Shown in pieces: positions 38,706 through 46,884 of a DNA stretch of 50,962 nt. The notes below the pieces were generated by a model. That model saw nothing but the letters and a program-made list of their open reading frames with translations. It was not told the DNA's origin and made no database searches. The stretch is taken from contig JBGUNJ010000135.1 in the NCBI GenBank assembly GCA_045117315.1, forward strand, positions 1-50,962, given 5' to 3'. How positions within the stretch are numbered: the first letter of the stretch is position 1; every line of letters starts with the position of its first letter. Source of the DNA: CAG-791 sp045117315 (GTDB lineage: Bacteria; Bacillota; Clostridia; Lachnospirales; Lachnospiraceae). A program made the position numbers and the translations under genes.

Positions 38706-38876
38706 CCGCGCGGAGTGTGATCCACACGGTACCGTCTGCTGAATCCGATTACTGAAAGCATTTCAGAAATCAGAACTAATACTTGAAGTACATAAATCCG
38801 GGTTTTCCCGCTGAATAGTGTCTGAGACGTCCGCATATTAAACCGTCGGGCGGTCTGGACAGGTACGATGATCCCG

Positions 38877-38942
38877 TTCAGAACGAAAGCCCGCAAAAGT
38901 GAAGCGGCGCGCTGTTTGATCATACATGTTTGTGAACAGCAG
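38877..38942 (+). repeat. Second dispersed sequence, copy 2
   Basis: GTTCAGAACGAAAGCCCGC, GGCGCGCTG, TTTGATCATACATGTTTGTGAAC: the counterpart of 30052-30137. The rest of the region 38706-39010 holds no gene that I can support. Confidence 0.45.
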
Positions 38943-39016
38943 GTCATGGCCACATGTGTGAAAAAATAGCATCATTCACAGGGTTTGTCAACATAAAGGC
39001 CTGCCTGCAAAAAATG

Positions 39017-39045
39017 TTGAAAAATATCCACTGCTGTTATAGAAT
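39017..39045 (+). promoter_or_regulatory. Promoter of efp
   Basis: TTGAAA (39017-39022), 17-bp spacer, TAGAAT (39040-39045), 40 bp before the start codon. Confidence 0.65.
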
Positions 39046-39085
39046 TAGAAAAGTATTGACGCGACTATTTCAGGAGGTACTTTTT

Positions 39086-39643
39086 ATGATTTCTGCTAGT
39101 GATTTCAGGAATGGCATTACAATTGAGAAAGACGGCAGTGTTCTCGAGATTATTGAATTTCAGCATGTTAAACCCGGCAAGGGCGCAGCCTTCGTCAGAA
39201 CTAAGCTGAAAGATATTATTAACGGCGGCGTTACAGAGACGACATTCAGACCTACAGAGAAATTCCCTCAGGCCAGGATCGACCGCAAAGAGTATCAGTA
39301 TCTGTATCAGGATGGCGAGCTCTATGCGTTCATGGACACTGAGACTTTCGATCAGATTTCCCTGGGCAGGGATATTGTCGGCGACAACATGAAGTTCGTC
39401 AAAGAGAACGACATGGTCAAGGTCAATTCGTACAACAACAAACCGTTTGCGATTGAGCCCCCGATGTTCGTCGAGCTGGAGATCACGGACACTGAGCCCG
39501 GATTCAAGGGAAATACTGCAACAGGCGCGACAAAGCCCGCGACCGTCGAGACCGGCGCGCAGGTCAGCGTTCCGCTTTTCTGCAATATCGGCGATGTGAT
39601 CAAAATCGACACCAGATCCGGTGAGTATCTGTCCAGAGCTTAA
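39086..39643 (+). CDS. efp: Translation elongation factor P
   Basis: Relieves ribosome stalling at proline runs. 185 residues, three beta-barrel domains: KOW-like N-terminal domain with the loop KPGKGAAFVRTK, whose Lys in PGKG is the site modified in related bacteria, then FRPTEKFPQARIDRKEYQYLY, and the C-terminal OB fold ending TRSGEYLSRA. CAGGAGGT at 39071-39078 sets the start at 39086; an upstream in-frame ATG at 38954 precedes the promoter. No EF-P modification gene is adjacent. A terminator follows at 39717. Confidence 0.97.
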   Translation: MISASDFRNGITIEKDGSVLEIIEFQHVKPGKGAAFVRTKLKDIINGGVTETTFRPTEKFPQARIDRKEYQYLYQDGELYAFMDTETFDQISLGRDIVGDNMKFVKENDMVKVNSYNNKPFAIEPPMFVELEITDTEPGFKGNTATGATKPATVETGAQVSVPLFCNIGDVIKIDTRSGEYLSRA

Positions 39644-39716
39644 GGACAGACTGTTCAGAATGCCGTTTTCCAGGTAAATACATTTCCTGAATATTCATTT
39701 TTCAAAAAAGATTGAG

Positions 39717-39751
39717 AAGACAGTGAGAGGCAAGGCTCACTGTCTTTTTCT
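39717..39751 (+). terminator. Terminator of efp
   Basis: AGACAGTGAG with CTCACTGTCT, 8-nt loop, followed by TTTTCTTTTA. Confidence 0.9.
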
Positions 39752-39777
39752 TTTATATTTTTTGGAGGATGAATTGG

Positions 39778-40710
39778 ATGAGTAATGAATACAGGACAAA
39801 GGCCGGTTCCGGAAACAGCCGGAAGAGCGCGCAGCTGCACCGCGCCTGGAAAAAAGATTATTTTGAAATGCTGCGCAAAGAACTGGAGCGGCTTAAGGGC
39901 GAAGACGTGGATATCACCTACCGCGATGTGCGCAAGAATAACGGGGTGTACAGAAAGGCCTGCACGGTGCGCTTTCACGACGCGCAGGTCGCGCCCACCA
40001 TCTATCTGGATCCTTATTATGATCACTATCTGCATGGGGAGGCAGTCTCGGAATCGGCAGAAAACATTTTAAAATATTGTAAGAAGAAGACACCGGACAT
40101 CAGTTTTCCGGAGAATTTCTTCAGGGACTACGACACAGTGTCCGGGAGACTGGGGGTTAAACTGGTGGGAACACAGCGGAATCTTGAGATGCTGCGGGAA
40201 ATTCCCCACATCGAGTTCGAGGATATGTCCGCAGTTTTCTTTTATCTGCTGGAAGACCCGGCATTCGGGAACGGCATGATCATTGTGCGCAATACGGACA
40301 TGGAGCGCTGGCAGAAGACTCCCGGTGAACTCATGGAACAGGCGCTGAAGAACTGCGCATCTCTGCTGCCGCCCGTATTCCGCTCCCTGGCTGATGTCCT
40401 GGAAGTGCTCCGTCCCGCTGATGAGGGAAACCTCTATCTGCTGACTAATGAATCCGCCCTGTATGGCGCCGCGGTACTGCTGTACCCGGGTATACTGCAG
40501 GAAATCTCGGAGTATCTGGGAGGAAGCTTTTTCGTGCTTCCCAGCTCCGTGCATGAAGTGATCCTGCTCCCGGATCACGGTGAAGAGGCCGGGGATCTTC
40601 TGGAAATCGTGACAGAGATCAACCACACCCAGGTCGCGGAAGAGGAAATCCTGACTGACGCGGTCTACAAATATGATCCCGGAGACGCTTTCATACGCAG
40701 GATGGCATAA
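39778..40710 (+). CDS. DUF5688 family protein
   Basis: A 310-residue protein resembling DUF5688 proteins that are abundant in Lachnospiraceae. The recognisable part is the C-terminal NLYLLTNESALYGAAVLLYPGILQ region (quoted in part: NLYLLTNESALYGAA), followed by FFVLPSSVHEVILLPD. No catalytic motif or membrane segment is visible. The start is placed at 39778: GGAGG (39764-39768) is nine bases upstream, whereas the ATG at 39769 would abut it. Separated from efp by a terminator. Function unknown; in other genomes many copies cluster together, but only one is present here. Confidence 0.75.
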   Translation: MSNEYRTKAGSGNSRKSAQLHRAWKKDYFEMLRKELERLKGEDVDITYRDVRKNNGVYRKACTVRFHDAQVAPTIYLDPYYDHYLHGEAVSESAENILKYCKKKTPDISFPENFFRDYDTVSGRLGVKLVGTQRNLEMLREIPHIEFEDMSAVFFYLLEDPAFGNGMIIVRNTDMERWQKTPGELMEQALKNCASLLPPVFRSLADVLEVLRPADEGNLYLLTNESALYGAAVLLYPGILQEISEYLGGSFFVLPSSVHEVILLPDHGEEAGDLLEIVTEINHTQVAEEEILTDAVYKYDPGDAFIRRMA

Positions 40711-40721
40711 AGATTGCCGCT

Positions 40722-40830
40722 CAAGGGCCTGCCTGAAAAAGAAAACGGCGCAAGCCGGGAATCCGCCTTGAAAAAAGAAAGCGGGACAAGCTGAGGATCC
40801 GCCGTGTAAACAGAAAACCGGCCAGGTTTC
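40722..40830. repeat. About 36-bp degenerate tandem repeat after the DUF5688 gene
   Basis: Three units: GCCTGCCTGAAAAAGAAAAC..., CGCCTTGAAAAAAGAAAGC..., CGCCGTGTAAACAGAAAACC..., the first two ending in a GGGAATC/GAGGATC box. Confidence 0.7.
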
Positions 40831-40903
40831 CAGACAGATTTCCTGAAATGCCGGCGGAATCGGGAGGCAGGCGGCTTCCTGAAGAAAAACAGCTCACAGC
40901 ATC

Positions 40904-40933
40904 AAAGGCGGGACCGCATGCGGCCCCGCCTTT
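40904..40933. terminator. GC-rich palindromic terminator-like hairpin
   Basis: AAAGGCGGG.CCGC and GCGG.CCCGCCTTT form a near-perfect 30-bp palindrome flanked by A and T runs. It could work in both directions between the convergent DUF5688 and LysR genes. Confidence 0.65.
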
Positions 40934-41151
40934 GATGTCCGCCGAGGCTGCCGGGGATTAAGAATGCGGCAGCCTGCAGGCGTAAAGCATGGATATGCAC
41001 TTGAGAAGGATCAATTTCGAGTGCCTGCTTATGTAATATGAGCTGCAGGAGCAACCCATGGAAGCAGCTTATTTCCCTTTTTAAAACTGTTTTAAAACTG
41101 TTTTTCCGTAAAACTCTCCTTTTTAAAGGTAAAAACAGTGTTCTCTTTCTT

Positions 41152-41280
41152 CTATAAATAAATATTCAAATTCGAAATCAATATTTAAATTCAAATTCAA
41201 TATTCAAATTAATAATCAATATTCAAATTTAAAATTATCAAATTCTCAATTTAAATTCAATTTAAATTCGAACAGTCACA
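41152..41280. repeat. AT-rich repeat array (ATTCAAATT words) downstream of the LysR gene
   Basis: At least ten copies of ATTCAAATT, ATTTAAATT and CAATATTCAAAT words over about 125 bp, nearly pure A/T with scattered C. It starts 50 bp past the LysR stop codon on the minus strand. The words look iteron-like, but no replication gene is near. The rest of 40940-41150 holds nothing clear. Confidence 0.7.
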
Positions 41281-41329
41281 GAGTAAATATTCTAATATAC
41301 CAACGGACGAAAATCCGCTTTCCGGAAAC

Positions 41330-42241
41330 TCAGGTCCCCGAGAAAAAATTATCATCAACATGGGCGTGATAATCCTGGATGAATTTGATAAAACGCGATA
41401 CTGCGGGAATCTGGTACTTTCCGGCCAGGTATCCCATATAAACGGTGTGGTAGAACTTCTGGTCGGGATTTAGAGGCCTGATACAGAGGCCGGGACGGTG
41501 GATATAGTCCACGTCCGCGACAAGAGCGATACCGAATCCCTCTTTGACCAGGGAGGAAATGCCGTTTTCATCGGGCGATTCGCAGATAATGGATGGACGA
41601 AGGTTGTAGCGGCGGAAAAAGTTCTCAGTCGCCTTACCAAGTCCCGAGGTGTGGTCGTAGGTGAGCACAGGATATTTACTGAAGTGCTCCGCGTCAATAT
41701 GAGTCAGTTTCACAAGGGGGTGGTTCTGAGGAAGGATGACCACCATTTCCTGCTTCAGCAGGGGGATGAAACGGATCGACATTTCGCTCGTATCCCTGGT
41801 GCCGAAAATGATGTCGTATTTACCGCTTTTGAGACCGGCTATATTCTGGGCTGTGATCCCCTGATAAAAATGAAAGACAATATCCTTGTTCTCTTCCAGA
41901 TTCATGAAAGCCCTGACGGTCAGCGGGATAAAATTGGTGGACAGAGGAGACACATACGCGACCGAAATCTCACCGCCGCTGCAGGCAATCTGCTGCATCT
42001 TACGCTCCGCAACGTCTATGTCCTCCAGGATCTTTTCTGTGTATTCCAGAAAAATCTGACCGGCCTTGGTCAGGATCACGTTTCTTCCCACGCGCTCAAA
42101 AAGCATTACACCCAGCTCGTTTTCCAGTGCATAAATAGCTCTGGAGAGAGAAGGCTGGGAAATCCGCAGATTTTCCGCGGCATGATTGAAATGCTGTGTT
42201 TTTGCAGCCTGGTAAAAATACTGAAGCTGGTTCAGGGTCAT
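41330..42241 (-). CDS. LysR family transcriptional regulator
   Basis: A 303-residue LysR-type regulator. The N-terminal winged HTH MTLNQLQYFYQAAKTQHFNHAAENLRISQPSLSRAI (quoted in part: HAAENLRISQPSLSRAI) is followed by a linker helix and a periplasmic-binding-like effector domain (about 90-300). AGGAAGG precedes the ATG. It is divergent from the shikimate dehydrogenase-aroD-TRAP genes, so it most likely controls them in response to a pathway metabolite. Two palindromes in the 600-bp gap (42380 and 42416) are candidate binding sites. Confidence 0.92.
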   Translation of the reverse strand: MTLNQLQYFYQAAKTQHFNHAAENLRISQPSLSRAIYALENELGVMLFERVGRNVILTKAGQIFLEYTEKILEDIDVAERKMQQIACSGGEISVAYVSPLSTNFIPLTVRAFMNLEENKDIVFHFYQGITAQNIAGLKSGKYDIIFGTRDTSEMSIRFIPLLKQEMVVILPQNHPLVKLTHIDAEHFSKYPVLTYDHTSGLGKATENFFRRYNLRPSIICESPDENGISSLVKEGFGIALVADVDYIHRPGLCIRPLNPDQKFYHTVYMGYLAGKYQIPAVSRFIKFIQDYHAHVDDNFFSGT

Positions 42242-42379
42242 ATGACTATACCTTCCTTATATAATCAATATAATCAGCTTTTTTGCAACAAATGTATATG
42301 CTCCCCTCCATGGCTGAGTGCTGCAGCCGGTATCTGATAAAAGCTGTCAAGGGTCTTATTAATGTATTTATCTATATAT

Positions 42380-42396
42380 AAGTGCATTATACACTT
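42380..42396. promoter_or_regulatory. Candidate LysR operator
   Basis: AAGTG-CATTATA-CACTT, an inverted repeat with T-N11-A type spacing, 140 bp upstream of the LysR start codon. Confidence 0.5.
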
Positions 42397-42415
42397 TATT
42401 TTCTATACATTCAAA

Positions 42416-42430
42416 GCATTGAATCAATGC
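42416..42430. promoter_or_regulatory. Second palindrome in the LysR-aroE gap
   Basis: GCATTGA-A-TCAATGC, a perfect 15-bp palindrome 20 bp from the first candidate operator. Confidence 0.4.
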
Positions 42431-42483
42431 AATAATGGTATTGGAAGTGCTTTCATACAGATTTTATAATCTCATTAGACAAA

Positions 42484-42720
42484 ATTAACAGTCGTAAATG
42501 TGCTAAAAGCCATTAATATATTAAAAATTGCCAATATACGAAGAGCTGTTTGTATATTAAAAAACATTAATGCACTAAAAACTGCTAATATGAATGTTTT
42601 CTATAAATCTATTCATATTGCTAATGTATTAAATGACCGGCTGTTAAAAAATTTTTGTAACAGTCTGATCGTTCGGAAGGGCGGATGATCAGATATGGCC
42701 GGCGCCTGACGGCGCCTTTT
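42484..42720. other. AT-rich region with loose repeats and a small hairpin
   Basis: ATTAATATATTAAAAATTGC, CATTAATGCACTAAAAACTGC and similar units recur at about 24-bp intervals over 42490-42620. A GGCGCC-TGAC-GGCGCC-TTTTG hairpin lies at 42701-42721. A short plus-strand frame here reads as a repeat peptide and has no ribosome site. No gene is supported. Confidence 0.45.
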
Positions 42721-42851
42721 GTAACAGCTTAGGGGTACATGAAATCAGATTAATACCAGTAAAACAAGTAAGAGGTACCGGCACGAAACTGCCCCGAATG
42801 AAAGAGGGTCAGTGAGCGCCGGATTCATTCATGTCCCGGAACGGAGGAAAA

Positions 42852-43730
42852 ATGGCAGAGAGACTTACAGGACACACAGAGCTGGTTGGTCTGATTGCAT
42901 ATCCGATCAGGCATTCCAGTTCACCAGCAATGCATAACGAAGCATTTGCCTATCTTGGGCTGGATTATGCGTATCTCGCATTTGAGGTTGATAACAGCAC
43001 TCTTGAGGACGCGGTAAAAGGAATCCGGGCTCTGAAACTGGTTGGCTCAAACGTTTCCATGCCCAACAAGACCGTAGTGGGAAAATATCTTGATAAGCTT
43101 TCTCCGGCAGCAGAGCTGGTTGGCGCTGTCAATACGATCGTCAACAGAGACGGCGTTCTGGAAGGACACATCACCGATGGTATCGGTTATATGGCTTCCC
43201 TTCGGGACTATGACATCGATGTGATCGGAAAGAAAATCACCGTAGTCGGCGCGGGCGGAGCTGCGACTGCTATCGAGATCCAGGCTGCGCTTGACGGTGT
43301 CAAAGAGATTTCCATCTTTAATATCAAGGACAAATTCTATGCGGCCGGTGAAGAGACCGTCCGCAAGATCAACGAGAAGACAAACTGCAAGGCGAAGATT
43401 TTCGATCTCGCCGACAAGGACGCTCTCCGCGAGGAGATCGCTTCCAGCTATCTGCTGGCAAATGCCACCGGCGTGGGCATGAAGCCTCTGGAAGGCCAGA
43501 CATGGCTTCCCGATGCATCCTATCTGCGCCCCGACCTGATCGTGACCGATACTGTTTACGCTCCTGCAGAGACTGAGTTCCTCCGTATTGCCAAGGAAGT
43601 CGGCTGCAAGCAGATGAACGGTTTCGGAATGATGCTGTTCCAGGGAGCAGCTGCATTTAAAATGTGGACCGGACATGATATGCCGATCGAGCATATGAAA
43701 GAGGTCCTGGGAATCCGCTACGGCGAATAA
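42852..43730 (+). CDS. aroE: Shikimate / quinate dehydrogenase (YdiB-like)
   Basis: NAD(P)-dependent oxidoreductase of the shikimate dehydrogenase family, 292 residues. It aligns most closely with E. coli YdiB, which uses both shikimate and quinate: S22 and S24 in HSSSPAMHN, K73 in NVSMPNK, N94 in GAVNTIVN and D109 in ITDGIGY are all present. The cofactor loop VVGAGGAATAI and the following FNIKD also resemble YdiB. GGAGG at 42843-42847 sets the start. Next to aroD (27 bp away), a TRAP transporter and a divergent LysR gene, suggesting uptake and interconversion of shikimate- or quinate-type acids rather than housekeeping synthesis only. Confidence 0.93.
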   Translation: MAERLTGHTELVGLIAYPIRHSSSPAMHNEAFAYLGLDYAYLAFEVDNSTLEDAVKGIRALKLVGSNVSMPNKTVVGKYLDKLSPAAELVGAVNTIVNRDGVLEGHITDGIGYMASLRDYDIDVIGKKITVVGAGGAATAIEIQAALDGVKEISIFNIKDKFYAAGEETVRKINEKTNCKAKIFDLADKDALREEIASSYLLANATGVGMKPLEGQTWLPDASYLRPDLIVTDTVYAPAETEFLRIAKEVGCKQMNGFGMMLFQGAAAFKMWTGHDMPIEHMKEVLGIRYGE

Positions 43731-43756
43731 CAGCATTTTTCTGAAAGGAGAAAAAT

Positions 43757-44521
43757 ATGGGTAACGTAATCGAAGTCCGCGGTGTCAAAATCGGTGAAGG
43801 TGTTCCGAAGATCATCGTTCCCATCGTTGGCGTGACAAAAGAAGAGATCCTGGCTGCCGCCGAATCTTTTAAAGAAGTCCGTCTGGATCTGGTCGAGTGG
43901 CGTGTCGACTGGTTTGAGGGCGTCTTTGATTTTGCCAAGGTTGAGGATGTTCTGAAAGATCTGCGCGCTGCTCTGGGCAATGTTCCGATCCTCTTTACCT
44001 TCCGCACATCCAAAGAGGGCGGCGAGAAGCCGATCGAGCCCGCTGACTACGCTAAGCTGAATATCTCTGCAGCGAAGACCGGTCTGGTCGACCTGGTCGA
44101 CGTTGAGGCTTTCACCGGTGATGAGATCGTCAAAGAGATCATCGAAGGCGCTCATGCCGCGGGTGTGAAGGTCGTTGCGTCCAACCACGATTTCGGCAAG
44201 ACTCCCGACAAGGATGATATCGTCGGAAGGCTCCGCAAGATGCAGGATCTGGGAGCTGATATTCCCAAGATCGCAGTCATGCCCAAGAATAAAAAGGATG
44301 TTCTGGTCCTTCTGAGCGCGACTGAGGAGATGGCAACAGATTATGCTGACCGTCCTATCATCACCATGTCTATGGCAGGAACCGGCCTGATCAGCCGCCT
44401 GAGCGGAGAAGTCTTCGGAAGCTCCTGCACATTCGGCGCTGTCGGCAAGGCTTCCGCCCCCGGACAGATGAACGCGGCCGATCTGGACACCGTCCTGAAT
44501 CTGATCCACAACAGTCTCTGA
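43757..44521 (+). CDS. aroD: 3-dehydroquinate dehydratase, type I
   Basis: Schiff-base enzyme that interconverts 3-dehydroquinate and 3-dehydroshikimate. The active-site residues fall almost exactly as in the Salmonella enzyme: E47 in LVEWRVDW, H144 in SNHDF, K171 in PKIAVMPK, and the C-terminal substrate loop ASAPGQM. 254 residues, normal. GAAAGGAG precedes the ATG; aroE ends 26 bp upstream. With the dehydrogenase it can link quinate or shikimate to the central pathway. Confidence 0.96.
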   Translation: MGNVIEVRGVKIGEGVPKIIVPIVGVTKEEILAAAESFKEVRLDLVEWRVDWFEGVFDFAKVEDVLKDLRAALGNVPILFTFRTSKEGGEKPIEPADYAKLNISAAKTGLVDLVDVEAFTGDEIVKEIIEGAHAAGVKVVASNHDFGKTPDKDDIVGRLRKMQDLGADIPKIAVMPKNKKDVLVLLSATEEMATDYADRPIITMSMAGTGLISRLSGEVFGSSCTFGAVGKASAPGQMNAADLDTVLNLIHNSL

Positions 44522-44527
44522 TGACAT

Positions 44528-44589
44528 GGGAGCATCAGGCTCCCGGATGAATATGAGCCGCATAACGCTCCCTGGGAATGTTATGCGGC
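44528..44589 (+). other. Two hairpins between aroD and dctQ
   Basis: GGGAGC-ATCAG-GCTCCC (44528-44544) and GCCGCATAAC (44557) with GTTATGCGGC (44580-44589). No T-tract, so probably a read-through or processing element that sets different levels of enzyme and transporter. Confidence 0.5.
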
Positions 44590-44654
44590 ATGTTCTATGC
44601 TTGCAGTTTTGTAAAAAATGATCCAGCCCGCCATGCTGCGGGGCCCAAAAGGGG

Positions 44655-45215
44655 GTGTGGAAAAAAGTGAAAAAAGTATTGTATTATCTCGATGAATACC
44701 TGGAAGAATTCGTCATGACCATCATGCTGATCCTGATGGCTCTGATCATGGGAATACAGGTCACATCGCGATATGTGTTTGGTATGTCACTGTCCTGGTC
44801 TGAAGAAGTGACACGTTACCTGTTCATCTGGTCTGCTTTCATCAGTGTCAGTCTCTGCACCAAGAAATGCATTTCCATCAAGATCGACCAGTTCATAAAG
44901 ATCTTCTCCCGGCGCGGGAGAGCGCTGATCAAGATCATCAATCTGGCGATCGAGTTCGTCTTTTTTGTCTATCTGGTTCCTTATGCCTGGCGTTATCTGA
45001 TGACGACGATCCAGAGCGGTCAGGTCAGTCCCGCATGCGGGATTCCCATGTACATTGTCCAGTCGGCTCCCCTGATCTGTTTTGTTTTGTGTGCCTTCCG
45101 CATTGTGGAGCGCTGGTTCCTGGAATGGCACAATTTCCTCCACGACGAGGAGCTCAAGCAGTGGCCTTCCCTGATCGGCCCTGAATCCAAGGAAACCGGC
45201 GGCGAAAGCAAATAA
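44655..45215 (+). CDS. dctQ: TRAP transporter small permease (DctQ)
   Basis: A 186-residue inner-membrane protein with four hydrophobic helices (FVMTIMLILMALIMGIQVTS, WSAFISVSLC region, IINLAIEFVFFVYLV, IVQSAPLICFVLCAF). The RYVFGMSLSWSEEVTRYLF motif of DctQ subunits is present. GTG is the start codon, after AAAAGGGGG. It is the first TRAP gene, 133 bp after aroD; the large permease and binding protein follow. The set would carry a carboxylate across the membrane using an ion gradient. Confidence 0.93.
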   Translation: MWKKVKKVLYYLDEYLEEFVMTIMLILMALIMGIQVTSRYVFGMSLSWSEEVTRYLFIWSAFISVSLCTKKCISIKIDQFIKIFSRRGRALIKIINLAIEFVFFVYLVPYAWRYLMTTIQSGQVSPACGIPMYIVQSAPLICFVLCAFRIVERWFLEWHNFLHDEELKQWPSLIGPESKETGGESK

Positions 45216-45280
45216 GAAGGTCCGCGAATAACGGAACGGACTCGCAGTTTGCATCACTTCAGCCGTTTTCCCCGCCGCTA

Positions 45281-45373
45281 TTTATGACACGACCGATGAA
45301 ATTTATTTTCCGCATTGCAGCGGACACGGAACGGTCGGGGCGCAGAGGGCGCGTGGCCGCCTCTGCCCTATTC
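45281..45373 (+). repeat. Dispersed two-hairpin element, type B, copy 7, inside the TRAP operon
   Basis: Begins TTTATGACACGACCG. Core AATTTATTTTCCGC-ATTGCAGCGGACACGG, then GCAGAGGGCGCG ... GCCGCCTCTGCCC, ending CTATTC. It lies between dctQ and dctM, both plus strand. Confidence 0.85.
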
Positions 45374-45440
45374 TTACCGCGGCGGTAAAATGGATAATAG
45401 AATATCCGTAAAGCATTTCAGACATAAGGGGGAAGAACAT

Positions 45441-46733
45441 ATGTCACCTGTTGTTGTTTTTATATTGTTTGCACTTTGTCTTCTGATCGCCATTCCCGTA
45501 TCGATCACACTGGGAATCGTCGCGGTCCTTCCCGGGGTCTTTGACCCCTCATTTACAGCCAGTGCCAGCTACGTCATCCGCTCCATGGTGGGTGGTATCG
45601 ACAGCTTTCCGCTGCTGGCGGTTCCCATGTTTGTCCTCGCGGGCATCCTCATGGCGCGCGGACAGATCTCAAAACGTCTCTTTGATGTTTTCTCCTATTT
45701 CCTCGGCAAGCGCACGGCCGGTATCCCCTGTGCCGTCATTATCACATGCCTCTTCTACGGAGCTATCTCGGGATCTGCGCCGGCAACCGTTGCGGCGGTC
45801 GGCAGTATGACGATTCCGCTTCTGATCGACATGGGATACGACAAGGTCTTTTCGACAGCCATCGTGGCTGTTGCGGGCGGCCTTGGAGTTATCATTCCGC
45901 CGAGTATTCCCTTTATCATGTATGCCATGGCCTCCGGAGCCTCGGTCAGCGACCTGTTCCTGGCCGGTATCGTTCCCGGAATCCTGATCGGCTTCCTTCT
46001 GATGGCCTATGCTTTTGTTTACTGCAAGAGACATGGTGAGGACCGTGAGAAGATCGACAGCCAGATCAAGGTCCTTCACGACAAGGGATTTTTCAAAGTC
46101 TTCAAAGAGAGCTTCTTCGCGATCCTGAGCCCGGTCATCGTACTTGGCTGCATCTATTCCGGCGTCGCTTCGCCGACAGAGGCTGCGGTCATCTCCGTGT
46201 TTTACTCTCTGATCATCAGTATGTTCATCTATAAGACACTGAAGTTCAAGGATCTGTGGTCCATATTGACAGAAGCCATGAAGACCTATGCGCCGATCAT
46301 GTTCATCCTGGCAGCATCCACTGCATTCTCCCGTGTCCTGACACTGATGCAGGTGCCCCAGATGGTCAGCGCCTTTATCCTCGAAAACTTCACGAACAAG
46401 GTCATCCTCCTTCTCGTGATCAACTTCTTCCTGCTGATAGTGGGTATGGTCATGGATACTACACCCGCGATCCTCATCCTCTCGCCGATCCTGCTTCCGA
46501 TCGTCACCGCTGTGGGCGTCAATCCCATTCACTTCGGTGTCGTGATGGTAGTCAACCTGGCGATCGGCTTCGTGACACCTCCAATCGGCGTAAACCTTTT
46601 CGTGGCGAGCTCCCTGACAGAGGTTCCGGTAATGGAAATCGCGAAAAAGGCAATGCCCATGATCATCATGTTCCTCATTGCGCTGCTGCTGATTACCTAT
46701 ATTCCCGCAATCAGCCTGTGTCTGCTGGGATGA
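45441..46733 (+). CDS. dctM: TRAP transporter large permease (DctM)
   Basis: A 430-residue integral membrane protein with about twelve helices. The N-terminus is SPVVVFILFALCLLIAIPV, with IDSFPLLAVPMFVLAGILM, GSAPATVAAVGSM, PPSIPFIMYA and a C-terminal VNLAIGFVTPPIGVNLFV, all typical of DctM. The start at 45441 is set by AGGGGG at 45427-45432; an upstream in-frame ATG (45315) would lie within the dispersed repeat. With dctQ and dctP it forms a complete TRAP system. Confidence 0.95.
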   Translation: MSPVVVFILFALCLLIAIPVSITLGIVAVLPGVFDPSFTASASYVIRSMVGGIDSFPLLAVPMFVLAGILMARGQISKRLFDVFSYFLGKRTAGIPCAVIITCLFYGAISGSAPATVAAVGSMTIPLLIDMGYDKVFSTAIVAVAGGLGVIIPPSIPFIMYAMASGASVSDLFLAGIVPGILIGFLLMAYAFVYCKRHGEDREKIDSQIKVLHDKGFFKVFKESFFAILSPVIVLGCIYSGVASPTEAAVISVFYSLIISMFIYKTLKFKDLWSILTEAMKTYAPIMFILAASTAFSRVLTLMQVPQMVSAFILENFTNKVILLLVINFFLLIVGMVMDTTPAILILSPILLPIVTAVGVNPIHFGVVMVVNLAIGFVTPPIGVNLFVASSLTEVPVMEIAKKAMPMIIMFLIALLLITYIPAISLCLLG

Positions 46734-46884
46734 GAACGTGCCTGCAAAAAACAGCGGGCTCCTGTGTTTATATCCCATGCGGGGGATAATGAGCCGGTGC
46801 GGCAGAGGGAATCCGTCCCCGTGCGCGGTCCGGCCTGCAGGGACCTGTATCTGTAAAAGGCGTGTGTAGGAGGAGAATAAAAAA

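Noticed and set aside
42500..42688. A 62-codon frame with repeated Leu-Lys-Ile-Asn peptide
   Set aside because: It lies in an AT-rich repeat, has no ribosome site, and the peptide follows the DNA period.
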